DNA from: Chaunax sp. Z400
Lineage: Eukaryota; Chordata; Actinopteri; Lophiiformes; Chaunacidae
Direction: 5' to 3'
Assembly: GCA_037577475.1 (NCBI GenBank)
Contig: CM075187.1
Coordinates: 26,983,310 to 27,047,309, forward strand
DNA: 64,000 nt
Part shown: positions 36,801 to 64,000 of the stretch, in pieces
Position numbering within the stretch: the stretch's first letter is position 1
Layout of the letters: the number at the start of each line of letters is the position of its first letter
Position numbers and translations under genes: made by a program
The notes under the pieces: model-generated
Told to the model about the DNA's origin: nothing
Database searches by the model: none
Seen by the model: only the letters and a program-made list of their open reading frames with translations

Positions 36801-38618
36801 TGGGTTAGGGTTAGGGTTTTTCAGGGGAAAAAACTGTTGCACTGATGATGTAGAGGTCTCAAAAACTCCTGTATCAAATATGATTCAGTTGGGGTTATGG
36901 GGCTAGGTGGATTGTTTTAACAATAGAGCAGGTTAGGTCTTCTACCTTGTTTGCAGTTTTTATGGTCTGTATGTAGCTAAGCCAGTGGTTCCCTAACATG
37001 TTCAAAAATTAGATCACAGACCCCCTGATCTGATAAGAATGTTGCTTTTAGATGTTTTACTATAGAATGTGTATGAAATCCAGCCATTGTGTTACTTATG
37101 GATGGAATTATGGTTGAACTAATTACTGCAGTGGACTCTTACCCATCCATTATGCTGGGGACCCCCTGGAACCACCTCAAGGACCCCATTTGAAAACCAA
37201 TGGGCTAACCCTACAAACATTAGAGTGGTATTGATCCTCTCATCTAAATCTAGAGAGGAAAAAATAAGCATGTTTCCTAAAACGTCAAACTATTTGTTTA
37301 ATCCTGCATGAAGCAGCAGATGAATGAAGTTTACTTCATCAAGGGGAATCTGGTTCAGGTAGTTTTCTTTAATCCTTAAAGCAACATTCACTCCTACACA
37401 CTGAAAGGTTTGTGGCTGTCCTCTAACACACATGCATGCACACACGTCATATAGACACACACCCACATGTGGGCACAGTTAAGTAAGAGTTCTGCAGAAA
37501 CTGAGATCTTCCATCAGTTTCCTGGAAGCCTGCGTCACATTCTAAAGTCCATCATCTGTCAAAGTTCACAAAACATTACAAGGTAAAAAAATCAGAAGGG
37601 GGTCATCAACTTTCAGGAAGTTATATTGTCACACAGTAGCAAGAGCATGGCATGACAATCATACCATATTCAGTCAAAGTGAAGCGGATCATCAACTTCC
37701 TTCCAGAGTGCTGATCAACCAGTAGCACTGATTGTAAAAGTGAACTGAAGCAAACATGATGATGCTGTGAACAATGGCAGGGCTGTAGTGTAGAGAATTT
37801 ATCCAGTCAGTGCTTGTGTGCAGACATCTTTTATCTGCATGTTGCAACTGCTGTGCTATCTAAGCCTGAGAGGAAACAAAGTATGTTGGCACACTGATTC
37901 CACCATATGCAAAGCACAGTGGTAAGCACAGCATTAGTAAGTCTAGACCGCTGCAGTGTATCTTTATAATACATGACTGCACACACGCACACACGCACAC
38001 ACACACGCACACACACACACACACACACTTGCACAGACCTAGGTTGCTCAATGTCTTATTGAAACAACTTATTCTGAGTCATTTTATGTGACTAAAGAAA
38101 CATACTTTTAAGCTTTAAATGGCTATTCTTGAATATTGAAGCAATTCAATCTATATTAGATGACAGTGTAAAAAAAACAAAAACACAAAGATAATAGCTC
38201 CACAATGCTTTTAAACCCACTTTGAAACTGCAGAATCAGTTAGTGGTTATCATCAGATTTATTTTTTCTACAATAAAACGCCCATTTTCAGTTCACCAGA
38301 ATGATGGTAGTTCAATTATTCTTTATCAACTATCAATATATAAGAAAACAATAATATTCTTGAAGTTTAAGAGAATAACAAATTTAAAAAATGTGAAGCT
38401 GTCTGTCATGTGGATACAGATTTTCCACACCCCACAATCCCGTTTCATAAAAAATGAGAATTTGTATCTCATTCTAATGTTAGTTTAAGTGGCTGAACTG
38501 TGAGGAATCAAAGCCACACTGCTGACAGTGAACGCACCACGACCACCAGCTTACCTATCCGAGCTGTCTCAGCCTTGAAGGTGCTGAAGTCCCAGTTGCG
38601 AGGTAGTTTCAGAGACAT
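24825..38618 (-). CDS. arhgap25: Rho GTPase-activating protein 25 (PH-RhoGAP), with an apparent one-base deletion in exon 7
   Basis: Eleven coding exons: 38618-38555, 33868-33666, 33182-33095, 31869-31756, 31126-30922, 29676-29541, 29450-29378, 29251-29130, 28707-28553, 26774-26254 and 25026-24825 (TAA). The start MSLKLPRNWDF equals a human ARHGAP25 isoform. Order: PH domain about residues 46-150 (GWLKKQQRGLVKNWHQRYFV), RhoGAP about 165-345 with arginine finger R200 in EEGIFRLPGQDN, a Ser-rich linker with SPRKRTQTLP, and a C-terminal coiled coil (LQQENKELRARVAELQSALE). Expected length is about 627 aa (human 645). Role: GAP for Rac in leukocytes, limiting phagocytosis and actin remodelling. 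Exon 7 is 73 bases where phase requires 74; the shortfall lies in the G run at its 5' edge. All other junctions keep frame. The exon 4 donor (GTTCAG) is weak. Exon 10 has a 15-base tandem duplication (ILDLQILDLQ). Confidence 0.94.
25411..26122. repeat. Second copy of the CCTCCG...GGCGGAGG repeat, split by a nested MITE
   Basis: 25411-25605 and 26085-26122 carry the same ordered modules as 12290-12550: TTACCTCCG, GTTTG repeats, ATGGACCCTAGCATG, AGGTGATTAAATTGTGGT, then TTGGGCCTTGGCGGAGG and GAGTGCTCTTGTT. The middle is occupied by a separate element. The whole lies in intron 10 of arhgap25. Confidence 0.65.
25608..26054. mobile_element. Nested MITE with CCTGTGTCCACCAAAGCATT inverted ends
   Basis: The left end GGCCTGTGTCCACCAAAGCA is mirrored at the right by ATGCTTTAGTGGACACAGG, giving inverted repeats of about 20 bases with one mismatch. 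The body is about 445 bases and contains no transposase. It interrupts the older repeat around it. Confidence 0.65.
27335..27512. repeat. Fold-back repeat (GCTTAGCTTAGCATAAAGAC family)
   Basis: GCTTAGCTTAGCATAAAGAC at the left is the reverse complement of GTCTTCATGCTAAGCTAAGC at the right, around a body of about 140 bases. Same family as 16803-17297. It lies in intron 9 of arhgap25. Confidence 0.65.
27528..27875 (-). mobile_element. V-SINE-type tRNA-derived SINE, near full length
   Basis: On the minus strand the head has GTGGTGCAGTGGGTAGCACT and GGTTCTGGGTTCAAATCC (A- and B-box-like). The core GGAGTTTGCATGGTCTCCCC is typical of the DANA/V-SINE superfamily. The tail is CAGCTGGGATAGGCTCCAGC and AGGATAAGCAGTTACAG, ending in ATGAATGAA. 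Intronic in arhgap25. Confidence 0.8.
30220..30244. repeat. Poly(C) run of 25
   Basis: A pure homopolymer in arhgap25 intron 5; its length is likely unreliable in any read technology. Confidence 0.9.
31300..31645. repeat. Degraded copy of the GCTAAGCTAA fold-back repeat
   Basis: Contains GTTTGAGAAATACACTTTTT, CTTGCTGAAAGCTAGAT, CGAGCTAAGCTAACTAGCTG and ACATGAGAGTGGTGTTGATC, the last also near 37222. It sits about 100 bases upstream of the end of arhgap25 exon 4, inside intron 4. Confidence 0.45.
32284..32622 (+). mobile_element. V-SINE-type tRNA-derived SINE, full length
   Basis: Head GGGCGGCAGGGTGGCATAAC, A-box-like TGGCATAACGG, GCCTCACAGCAAGAAGGTCC, a B-box-like GGATCCAAATCC, core GAGTTTGCATGTTCTCCCCG, and tail AGGATAGGCTCCGGCCC with a GATAAGCGGTGACAG end. 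Same family as 27528-27875, in the opposite orientation. Inside arhgap25 intron 3. Confidence 0.85.
36983..37204. mobile_element. hAT-type MITE (CAGTGGTTCCC ends)
   Basis: Left end CAGTGGTTCCCTAAC and right end TTTGAAAACCAATGGG are imperfect inverted repeats typical of hAT-derived fish MITEs. Body 222 bases, with ACAGACCCCCTGATC and GGGGACCCCCTGGAACC. In arhgap25 intron 1. A partial relative (CAGGGGTTCCCAAAACTTG) is at 44893-45000. Confidence 0.6.
37979..38030. repeat. Imperfect (AC)n microsatellite with ACGC units
   Basis: CA units interspersed with CGCA; in arhgap25 intron 1, about 525 bases downstream of the exon 1 donor. Confidence 0.9.
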
Positions 38619-41600
38619 TGTCCTAATGTCCTTAATTCATATCTCAGTGTATCATTTCACGCGCGCATCCCGCCGGAGCATATACACACACACACATATT
38701 GACACACACTCAGACACACACACAAAGAGGAGATATCGCAGATCACACTTCCTACTTCCTGTGTGTTGATCTGTCTTCTTTTTTTCTGCCCTTCAGAACG
38801 CGTCCCCTCATGTTGCCTTTATTCCCATGCTCATACTTGTGCTGTGTAAATGGCTTCCAAGCTGATTTCACTGAAAGGTGCAGGGCTTCATGTGGAGGAA
38901 TTTCCAAATGATTAATGTTGACTAATGAAAAAAAAAAAGTCTGTCTCTTCATAAAGGAAATGGTTTGGGTCTTTGAGTACGTTTGTTGCTTCACAGCTCA
39001 GGCTGCCATGACACAAGAGCAGCAGAGTCAGTGTTTACCATGATGCATCTGCAGGTATCAGCTACTGCAAGTATTGCCCATCCCTAAAGAAATAAATCAC
39101 TATTAGGTGTGAGGAAAAAGTATCTATTTCAAAATGGGGAAGAAGACCAAAAGGGAAGAAACCAGGTCTCAAACAGAACACCACATGATTTCTTTTTTTA
39201 TTCCTTTAAATTTCAAGGCAAAGCACATGTCAGCGTCAAAAAAGAGTACAACTCAACACAAACCATTGCACAGTTTAAGAATAGCACACTTAAATCAAAC
39301 AGCTGCATGACAGAATCTATAGCCACAAAATAAAATGTCCACAAAGGAAGTCTACAGCATGAAGACAGTCACAACTCTCTGACATTCCTACTGGAGGGTC
39401 CTGGCTGGGCAGGATTCACATCAGCTAAGTGGCAATGCAGTACGTTCATCTCTGTATTCTGCCACCATGTCAGTAAATCCTACATTTGGGGATAATGGAA
39501 TGTGTCAGACCTTTCTGCTCAGATGCAGCATCAGTGTTCCACTCAATGAAGACGACCACAGGAGCAGCAGCTCTCTCTAGTGGCGTCTGCAACACCAGGC
39601 AGGGGGAAAAGGCAGTGAACAGCTGCACATGTCAAACCACCAGAGGCAGCGACACCTGAGAAATATCTACGACTGCTGAGAAACCCAGTCCTCCTGTCTA
39701 CTGAAGGGGAGACGACGAAGCGATGCTGCAAGCATCTAGAGGATGACACACGACAGCTTACTGGGGAAATACCCGACAGCACGAAAGTCACAGCAAGAAA
39801 ACTCTATGCTATGTAATCAACTCTGTCCTATATGGCAGTAATACTTTAAATACTCCTCTCACCAAAAAAATACCAAAGAACACTCACATGTCGCTGAACA
39901 TCTTAAATGTACAATATAGTAACTTTGAACAGGTTTGATTATAGTAAATAAAATAAATACTTTTTAGTTAAGACTGGTTGGGTATCACACAAGTCAAAGC
40001 AACACATGAACAAAACCACATCAATAGAAATATGAATGGAGTGTCGATGAAATGTGGAGAAGCGATTCCTTCCATGTGATAAAAATGAAGGTTGATGAAC
40101 TGAATGTCATAATGAAACTGAACTTTGGGTTAGAAAAAAGGCCTCTGCTTGAAAATAGATGTGACTTTGAGAGGCTGATTAGAGGAATTTGAGGTGCTGT
40201 TTCTAGAAAATGACAGATTATTAAAATGTTTATAAGCTGCTTTGTTTACATAGAGACTCGTAGAATGTGACCTCTACACCCTGCTACACTGATTGCTGTA
40301 TGAATGATGTATTGCTGTTCTGGGTACAGAAATAGCTGTGGCTGTAAATACTATATATTACCACCTGTAGTGATTCATTTGGCTTTAAGTGACGAGGAGA
40401 AATACATTCTCTTCTCTGATTGGACATAATGTGCACAAACTGACAGCCTTAAATGATTGGTTGATTAATGAACAGCACATCAACCCTGACTAATGACCAC
40501 CAGATTTATTTGACTACATCCCTTTTAATAATCTAAGCATTTTGGAATATATGGAAATTCTAACCAGTCCAATCTGCTTTTACCTTCCCTAAATAATACA
40601 AACATAGTCTTCCTACAATTTAAATTCAAGTTTTATACCCTAAATTATGCTCAACTCAGTAAGTCTTGAGGTAAAATCGAATCAAGGTCTCAGTCAGACT
40701 TAAATAAAAATATTTTAATAAAAACCTTTTCCACAGAGATGATTGTGTAGGTAGTTTTCCTACTGTACTCCAGCAATTTAGTCTTACACTTCCATCAAGT
40801 CGAGCCATTTGCAAGAGACAGATTAAAAGAATCGTCCAGCTCGATGAATCAGAGAATGACACATCCTGACTTCTAGTCCCTAGTATCGTTTTAACACTTG
40901 AGCCTACATTTCCCATCATGCAACACCATCTCATCTATCATTTGATCCTCCTGATTGTTAAATGTCCAAGTCTTTCATCATGCGGGCTTCCTGTCAAGTC
41001 TTCACACTTACATCCACTGACATCAAGGTTGTTAACCATTTTTCAAACTAATGATAATCTCAGACTTTCATTTAAATTAATGTCAAAAAAGCCACTATTT
41101 ACAGCCCCTTTAACTGATGCTTAACAAAACTACAGAATTCAAAGAGTAATGAAACAAACATTTACCAGTGGCATAAACATCACAGAACCGTCCTGTAACA
41201 GGATCCTCCTGCTGTGTATACAATAGCAGACTGCTACAGGTAAACTCCAACCTGAACATCAGATTCATGAGGTCACATCTGGCACAGCTGAGGTCACACA
41301 TACAGGCCAAGCTGACCAGTGATAATCTGGGTTTTCTCCTCTGACGCTGTGAACATCAAGAGGATGCAACACATGGAAGCAGATAACGGTGGCGTACAAA
41401 CCATCACTGACGTCACAAATAGAAGCCATGATGCAACAATCCCACCAGCTGACTGAATACATATAAAACCTACAGGAGCTCCTTAAGAGATTAAAAAAGA
41501 AAGAAAGAAGGGATCATTAAAGGAGAACCTTTCTGCTTTTACCATGGAGGGAACCAACCAACCCGCAGAACGGATTCTGTTTGGAAGATGAACTGATCCT

Positions 41601-42282
41601 GTCAAACACTCCGACTCAGGATATTACTGCCTGATAATATATGATATCATGTCAGTGATGTGTCTGAATCAACAGAGGCTTTGAAATGATGAACGGCTGT
41701 GAAAACACACAGTATGAATACAAAACAGACAGCATTAAGATATAATCAAACAAACGACATATAAAAACATTCATGTATAAATAGAAATAATCACAATAAA
41801 GAAAATTAAAGGTTAAATTTGGCGTGGGGGGGGGGGGGGGGGTGCAGCTGGGGTAACATTACAGTGAATAACTGGGCTGAGAGCAGTGCATTAAAACAAA
41901 AGGTACAATAAGATATTAACACACACTACATTAATAGGTATATAGAGGTTATCCTGTATACAGGTAGACATGTACAGCTGAACAACAGTTTTCCAACAGT
42001 GTGAATAGATACAGGTTGGCTGTAATGGAAATGTGTAACAGTACAGTAACTCACTAATTCAACCTGAAAACACTGGTGTCAGAAACATGATTCACAGTCC
42101 GTATGAACCCAGAATGCTCCACTCTCACACCCACATAAAATGGAATGACCCAAGGCCGTGGTTTTGGTTTTTTTTCCTCGGATGTGTTCTCGCTCACACA
42201 AAGTCTCCCAGAGCTCCGATGCTACAGGGCCCTAAGGTGCTGCTCTCCGCTCGGGGGCGAGCCGGGACGGGTGCTGGTGGCT
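38619..42282. other. arhgap25 upstream region and cds2 3' flank
   Basis: The two genes are head-to-tail on the minus strand, so this 3.7 kb must contain the arhgap25 promoter (right of 38618) and the cds2 3' untranslated region (left of 42283). Minus-strand AATAAA at 39202-39197 is one candidate poly(A) signal for cds2. 41826-41842 is a run of 17 G. No other gene is seen. Confidence 0.55.
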
Positions 42283-58517
<16,235 letters not shown>

Positions 58518-60006
58518 CTTAGCAGATCGTAGCCTAACGACAACAGCGAAGGTCCTGGGGCTCCGAGACGCTCCTTATTTGTCTTGACAAATCTGCTAAG
58601 CCTCTAGCTTAATTTTTCACAGTGACACTGTAAGAACCCATTCAGTCTGAAGTGAGCAGGAGTAAAGGAAGAAAGACATCTTCCGGTTTTCAAAATAAAG
58701 TCCAATTTGGTTACAAATAAGCATGATAACACTCCTGCCCTTACAAAGAACATTAAGTGTTTTTTTAAATTTTCTGCAAAAGCAGATGACACTAATCTTT
58801 GTGCTAGTATTTAATGACTATATGTAAAATCAGCTTGAAAAACTAGCAGACTTAAATGCAGCACCATAACATTTCATTAAAGGTGCAAGAATTCTCAGTC
58901 AGAATTCTTACTTAAAAAGTAAAAAGTAGTTTTTCATGTGGCCCTAATTTACTTCTGTACAATAATAATGATATATAAGCATGCTGTTGAATTCATGCTC
59001 CAAAAAATAGGGGCAACACATCACTAGAGTAACCTACTGTGACTAAATGTATCCTCTTTATATGGTACATCTATGACTTGAGCTGCCAGTAGCTAGTTAG
59101 CTGTGCACCTAACAGGAATATAGAGTGTTGGAGCTTTGGACTGTTCAGACGTGGTTTTCAGGGGCCCAGCAGCAAAATCTGTTTTGATTAGTTTTATTTC
59201 TATCAAGTTCAAATGAAATGTGTCTCACAACAAGTTAAGGCAGCTAAGTTAGTCTTGGGTAGATTGAAGAGAAACTTTCATTCAGAAGGTTTAGGGGTGT
59301 ATTTTTTGTTTAATAAGGGAAATTGTAAGAATATTTCCTGTCTTGACGTCGAGTGAGTTTATTTTCTTTATCCATTAAACTTTAAAACCAAAGAGGTTTG
59401 AGAAACACAGCTAACCTGAGGCTCACAAACTATGGAGGGAGGCCTAGCTAATCATAGACTATTGCTTCTTGAGGTAAAAGTGGTATTAAGCATGCTAACT
59501 TCAGTTAGAAATACAAAGATGTCTTGGACATCAGGTAAATTTGTAATATATTAAGTAAAAAAATAAGAAAAAAACATTTCAAATTGATACTGAAATTCAC
59601 CAGAGAAATGTTCATGTTTAATTTCCCTGCTGGAATATAAATCCAGCTTTCCTACTTTTCTGCATGTTCTTGTTCCTGCTGAGCTCCTGAGGCTGGACCA
59701 GTTATGAACTTAACCAGTGGGGTGAGTAGAAATACACCTATCTGATCATTCTGGCATTGGGTGTGCAGCTCTGAACTGCATCAGGTGTCTAAAGAGTCGT
59801 GTCTTATTTTGAAAGTAGCACCACTCATGTTTAGTTGCATTCTGGCTAACTTGGTGTTGCCATGAGAGTGCTCTGATGTCACCAGGTGTGGGCTGTATTC
59901 AATACAAATACTGTGTAAGTAATGCCTTGGGAGTACTATTGTAGATTATCCAAAAATGTAACAGCTTTACCTATAACAATGTGTAGCCTCCTGCTTCATT
60001 AACGAT
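58518..60006. other. cds2 promoter region and intergenic DNA
   Basis: The first 80 bases right of the cds2 ATG should be its 5' leader on the minus strand (GC-richer, no TATA seen). The rest shows no supportable gene. Confidence 0.5.
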
Positions 60007-60007
60007 A

Positions 60008-61650
60008 TACACTGCTCAAACAAATGAGGGGAACACTTAATCATCCCAGTATAACACCAAGTCAGTTAAATGTCAGGGATATCAATCTGTCCATTTAGGA
60101 AGTACAAGTGATTGTGAATCAGTTTCAGCTGCTTTGGTGCAAATGAAAGTGACAACAGGTATAATGGAGAGGCAAAAGCAAGAGAACCCCTAAAAAAGGC
60201 ATGGTTTTCATGTGATGGCCACAGACATCTGCTCCCTCCTTGTCCTTCCTGACTGATTCTTCTCTAGTTTTGTGTTTTGCTAGTGTCCTTGTCACTACTG
60301 GTAGCAGGAGGTGGTTCCTGCAGCCCCATCAGGTTTCACAGGTAGTCCAGCGTCTCTAGGATGGCACATTCATACCTGTGGTCGCAAGAAGGTTTGCTGT
60401 GCCTCCCAGCACAGTCTGGAGAGCATGGAGGAGATACCAGGAGACCGGCTGTCAGACGAGGAGAGCTGGACAGGGCTGTAGAAGGGCATCAACCCAGCAG
60501 CAGGACCGGTATCTGCTCCTTTATGTGAGGAGGAACAGGAGGAGCACTGCCAGAGCCCAAAATGACCTCCAGCAGGCTACTGGTGTGCATGTCTCTGACC
60601 AAACTGTCAGAAACAGACTCCACGAGGGTAACATGAGGGCCTGACCTCCTCTAGTGGGACCTGTGCTCACAGCCCAGCACCGTGCAGCTTTATTGGCATT
60701 CACCAAAGAACACCAGAATTGGCAGGTCCACCATTGGTGCCCGGTTCTCTTCACAGATGAGAGCAGCTTCACACTGAACACATGTGACAGGTGTGAAAGA
60801 GTCTGGAGACGCTGTGGTGAACGTTATGCTGCTGTAACATCATCCAGCATGACCGGTTTGTTGGTGGGTCAGTGATGGTCTGGGGAGACACATCCTTGGA
60901 GGGTCACACAGACCTCCATGTCATAGCCAACGGTACCCTGACTGCTGTTAGGTACCGGGATGAAATCCTCAGAGCGATTGTCAGACATTATGCTGGTGCA
61001 GTGGGCCCTGGGTTCCTCCTGGTGCAGTGGGCCCTGGGTTCCTCCTGGTGCAGTGGGCCCTGGGTTCCTCCTGGTGCAGTGGGCCCTGGGTTCCTCCTGG
61101 TGCAGGACAATGCCCAGCCTCATGTGGCCAGAGTGTGTAGACAGTTCCTGGATAACGAGGCTATGATGCCATTGACTGGTCCTCACGTTAATCCTCACCT
61201 AAATCCAAGTAAACACCTATGGGACGTTATGTATCGATGCATCCGACGCCAAGTTCCGCCACAGACTATCCAGGAGCTCACTGATGCCCTGATCCAGGTC
61301 TGGGAGTAGATCCCCCAGGACACCATCCACCGACTCATCAGAATCATGCCCAGACGTTGTTGGGAGTGCATACAGGGGGCCAAACACACTACTGAGTCAC
61401 ATGATGAGTTGATGATGAAATTCACACAAGTTGGATCAGCCTGTGATTTAAATTTTTTAATTTGATTTTCGGTGTGATTTTGAATCCAGCCCTCAATGGT
61501 TGATGATTTGGTTTCCATTGACCTTTGTTACGACATTTTGTTCTCAACAAATTATAACAAAGTACATCAGTAAAGATTCTCAACTTGAATAATTCATTCA
61601 TCAAGATCAGATGTGATGTAAGTGTTCCCTTCATTTTTTTGAGTATGACA
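60008..61650 (+). pseudogene. Tc1-like transposon with decayed transposase and internal tandem expansion
   Basis: Left end CACTGCTCAAACAAATGAGG then GGAACACTTA; right end AGTGTTCCCTTCATTTTTTT then GAG, inverted to it. The plus-strand transposase relic has a DNA-binding domain (60378-60644: MVARRFAVPPSTVWRAWRRY, TARAQNDLQQATGVHVS), the first catalytic block LFTDESSF near 60750, the second VQDNAQPHVARVC near 61097-61135, and the third as NPSKHLWD near 61200-61225, where the usual glutamate of NPIEHLWD is lysine. Frames change between blocks. A 26-base unit is repeated four times at 60995-61098, just before the second block. This fish family has the characteristic ACTGCTCAAA...GGAACACTT ends. 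Confidence 0.88.
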
Positions 61651-62438
61651 GTGGCTCCATTTGTGAGCTAAGCCTTGGTTGAAGAGGCCTTCTGAAGTCT
61701 TACTAATGCTCGACACACATTTTGTCATACATTTTATTTTACACTGCTCACTCACTGTAAATGTGATGACAGGGTGCTTAACAGGAACAACTTCACTTTT
61801 CCATTATCCTCACCAACTGCAATGGCATGTTACATTTTTAAACTTCAAACCAGTCCTCTTCAGGTTCTAAAGAACATGACTGCTGTACTTTTCATGAAAA
61901 ATAAATATTCTAGGGGGCCATTTATTAGATAAGTGTATGTCGTTATCAGTTTAACATTGATTAATGTCTCACTAATGTCTGATTCTCTGATAACAGATGT
62001 AGCAATGACGCTCTGCTGCTACTCATGGGTTCCTCTGTGAGCACACTGACGGCTTCAGGTAACTGTATGTTATTTTCATACAAATAATAAACGTAAGCTT
62101 AAACACACATACAAGCTTTTCAGCTTCACCAGTACAAAGTAATCCACAGCTTGCACTGTCTTCCATCCCAGTTGGCAGCCTCTCTTCAGGTCCAATGCTA
62201 CTGCAATATGAGGGAGAGAGAGCAATCAGTTCAACACAAAATACCTGTTATAATGAACTCTCTGTCCCTGACTCCATTCTCTGAACCGCCCCCACTCTCT
62301 ATATCTCCTACCACTGAGCTCAAACCAAACCCCACTGCCTCAACTCAGTCACTCTTGCTTGTAATATGCACCTTTAACACCAAGTGGCAGCAAAAGCTCA
62401 CTATAATTGCATGTGGGGGTGGATGGGGGTGTGTTTTT

Positions 62439-62474
<36 letters not shown>

Positions 62475-64000
62475 GTGTCTATGGCCTGACCAGCAGTTAT
62501 AAATATTTCATGGCAACTGTTGTTGCAGCAGAAATAAAAAAAGGGAAAGGGGTGAGGGTTGCAGCCCAAATGCAGCAGTTCACTAGGATCTGACATGAAA
62601 CTATAGGGTGGTCTCTCTTCAGACAGTGATGAATGGTAATAACAGGGCAGACTGGATCAAGCACCAATGGAGGAGAACATGGTTAGGATCAGGGGGATGA
62701 GGGTGGCTGCATCATCCACACAACAATCTACACAATCTGATGCTTACATTCTGTGATTCTGTGATTTTTTTCTGTGATCAGTAATGTAAAAAACATTACT
62801 GATATTACCTGTTGTGAAAACAGCTGCTGCCCACTGGCTCATGACTCACCAGGTCCTCACAGCATCACAGACAAGAGATGCTCAATAGATTGAATGTTAC
62901 AGATTACTGACTAAACAGAGTAAATGAAGCAGTCAATATACAATAGATAGATCATCTTTATTGACTGTCCCATCAGTGCTCTGTGCTCCGGTTCACACAA
63001 TGTTTGGCATTTTATTTGTATCTTTTATTTTATTTAATCTTCTCATTAATGCGTATACCACCTTTCAAAAGATAGTAAGTGCTTTACAAACAGAGTATAC
63101 ATATTAAATCAATTATAACAGGTAAAGTAAAATGAATAAGAAGTTAGATGGTGCAAGAGTGCAAATGGGTTTAAACACAGTAAGAATAAACCAAAAACCT
63201 AAAGAACTTGACAATAAATGTTTTACTTTGCTTTATGTTTTCTTCAATCCTTTCTTTTTGTAAGACATTAACAAAATGATTTGTTATAATATGCTATGCA
63301 AATAGAAAGATAACTGTTCCTCCTAAAGACAGACTGCTGTTTCAGTTTTTATCACATTTTCAAGCCTTCCATGTAGAGAATATGAAGTTACAAAAATATT
63401 AGTCATGACCAATGATTTTGTACTTGACTCAGTCCTCTACTGTTCTTCTGTTTTTGTGATTAAATACTTCAGAATATTTGTCAGTATTTATGTCTTTTTT
63501 TGTGTGCAATAAACAGATGTTGGTGGTTATAATTAATGACCTCTGAACATGAATATTAATGTTTGACAGATTGTTTAAAGTTTTCTGCCTATTCGATAAT
63601 ATTAAATGTTTTGTTCCGGTGATATTTCATATATCATTTCACCAACTTTCTTATTACGTGTAACTTGACGGACATTTGATTTACATGACTTACATCATCA
63701 TACATGTATCCAGTCGAACAAACATAAGGAATGATTATTACAGTTTGTGAAAATGTGTTCATGAACTCTCTGTCCTTGAGGTTTTAAAGCTTCCAAAAAA
63801 AAAAGAACCTGAGCCATGACACAGCAACTCTTTTAAAGCCCAGATTGAAGAAGACGGGGGAAACGGTTCAGAAACATTAACATGAAATAATGAAGAGCCC
63901 ACCATTTACTCACCCACCCACGCACCCAGAGATTATGACTGCAGTGTCTCCAATCTGTGGGAGACACTTCATCCTTGCTGCAGTGTGACGGCTTGGACTG
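61651..64000. other. Intergenic end of window, no gene seen
   Basis: 62441-62473 is a (GT)n tract. 62777-62803 is a small perfect hairpin (ATCAGTAATGT...ACATTACTGAT). The last 100 bases contain a short minus-strand frame from an ATG near 63973, but nothing I can assign. Confidence 0.5.

Noticed and set aside
63900..64000. Possible first exon on the minus strand (ATG near 63973 followed by a GTGCGTG donor-like site)
   Set aside because: Fewer than 20 codons, no recognisable protein, and the window ends before any supporting sequence.

Overview
The window is vertebrate nuclear DNA from a ray-finned (teleost, probably percomorph) fish. The genes are intron-split and their protein sequences sit close to, but are distinct from, the mammalian orthologues. 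The non-coding DNA is full of typical fish repeats: Tc1/mariner elements, hAT-like and other MITEs, tRNA-derived SINEs with V-SINE features, and long CA/TA microsatellites. I see no prokaryotic, viral or CRISPR-like system.

Layout. (1) 1-2600 is transposon debris, including one element nested inside another, then a hairpin and a TA repeat. (2) 2664-6036 (+) holds the last five exons of an erlin gene, closest to ERLIN2; its 5' part lies left of the window. A ~1.07-kb MITE follows the stop codon. (3) 11282-14270 (+) is a two-exon cholesterol 25-hydroxylase-like gene (265 aa). A compact upstream block carries a consensus ISRE, a GAS site, a kappa-B-like site and a TATA box, as expected for an interferon-stimulated gene. 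(4) 19390-21288 (-) is bmp10, two exons, 489 aa. (5) 24825-38618 (-) is arhgap25, eleven exons (PH, RhoGAP, C-terminal coiled coil). One exon is a single base short in a G run. (6) 42283-58517 (-) is cds2 (phosphatidate cytidylyltransferase 2), thirteen exons, 453 aa, all phases consistent. Its introns hold a decayed Tc1 element, an ~800-bp CA/GACA array and dinucleotide tracts at splice sites. (7) 60008-61650 is another decayed Tc1-like element. The rest, to 64000, has no gene I can support.

The genes do not form one pathway. bmp10 next to arhgap25 matches the human 2p13 neighbourhood, so that pair is an old syntenic block. erlin2, the ch25h-like gene and cds2 all act in ER membrane lipid biology, but I infer no shared regulation. 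Exon borders were set by hand from GT/AG sites, reading phase and remembered human orthologues. No alignment or RNA evidence was available.

Nothing here looks like a new gene system. The best leads are the ISRE/GAS promoter, the complementary UG and CA tracts around cds2 exons 3-4, which together are in frame, and the one-base G-run defect in arhgap25.
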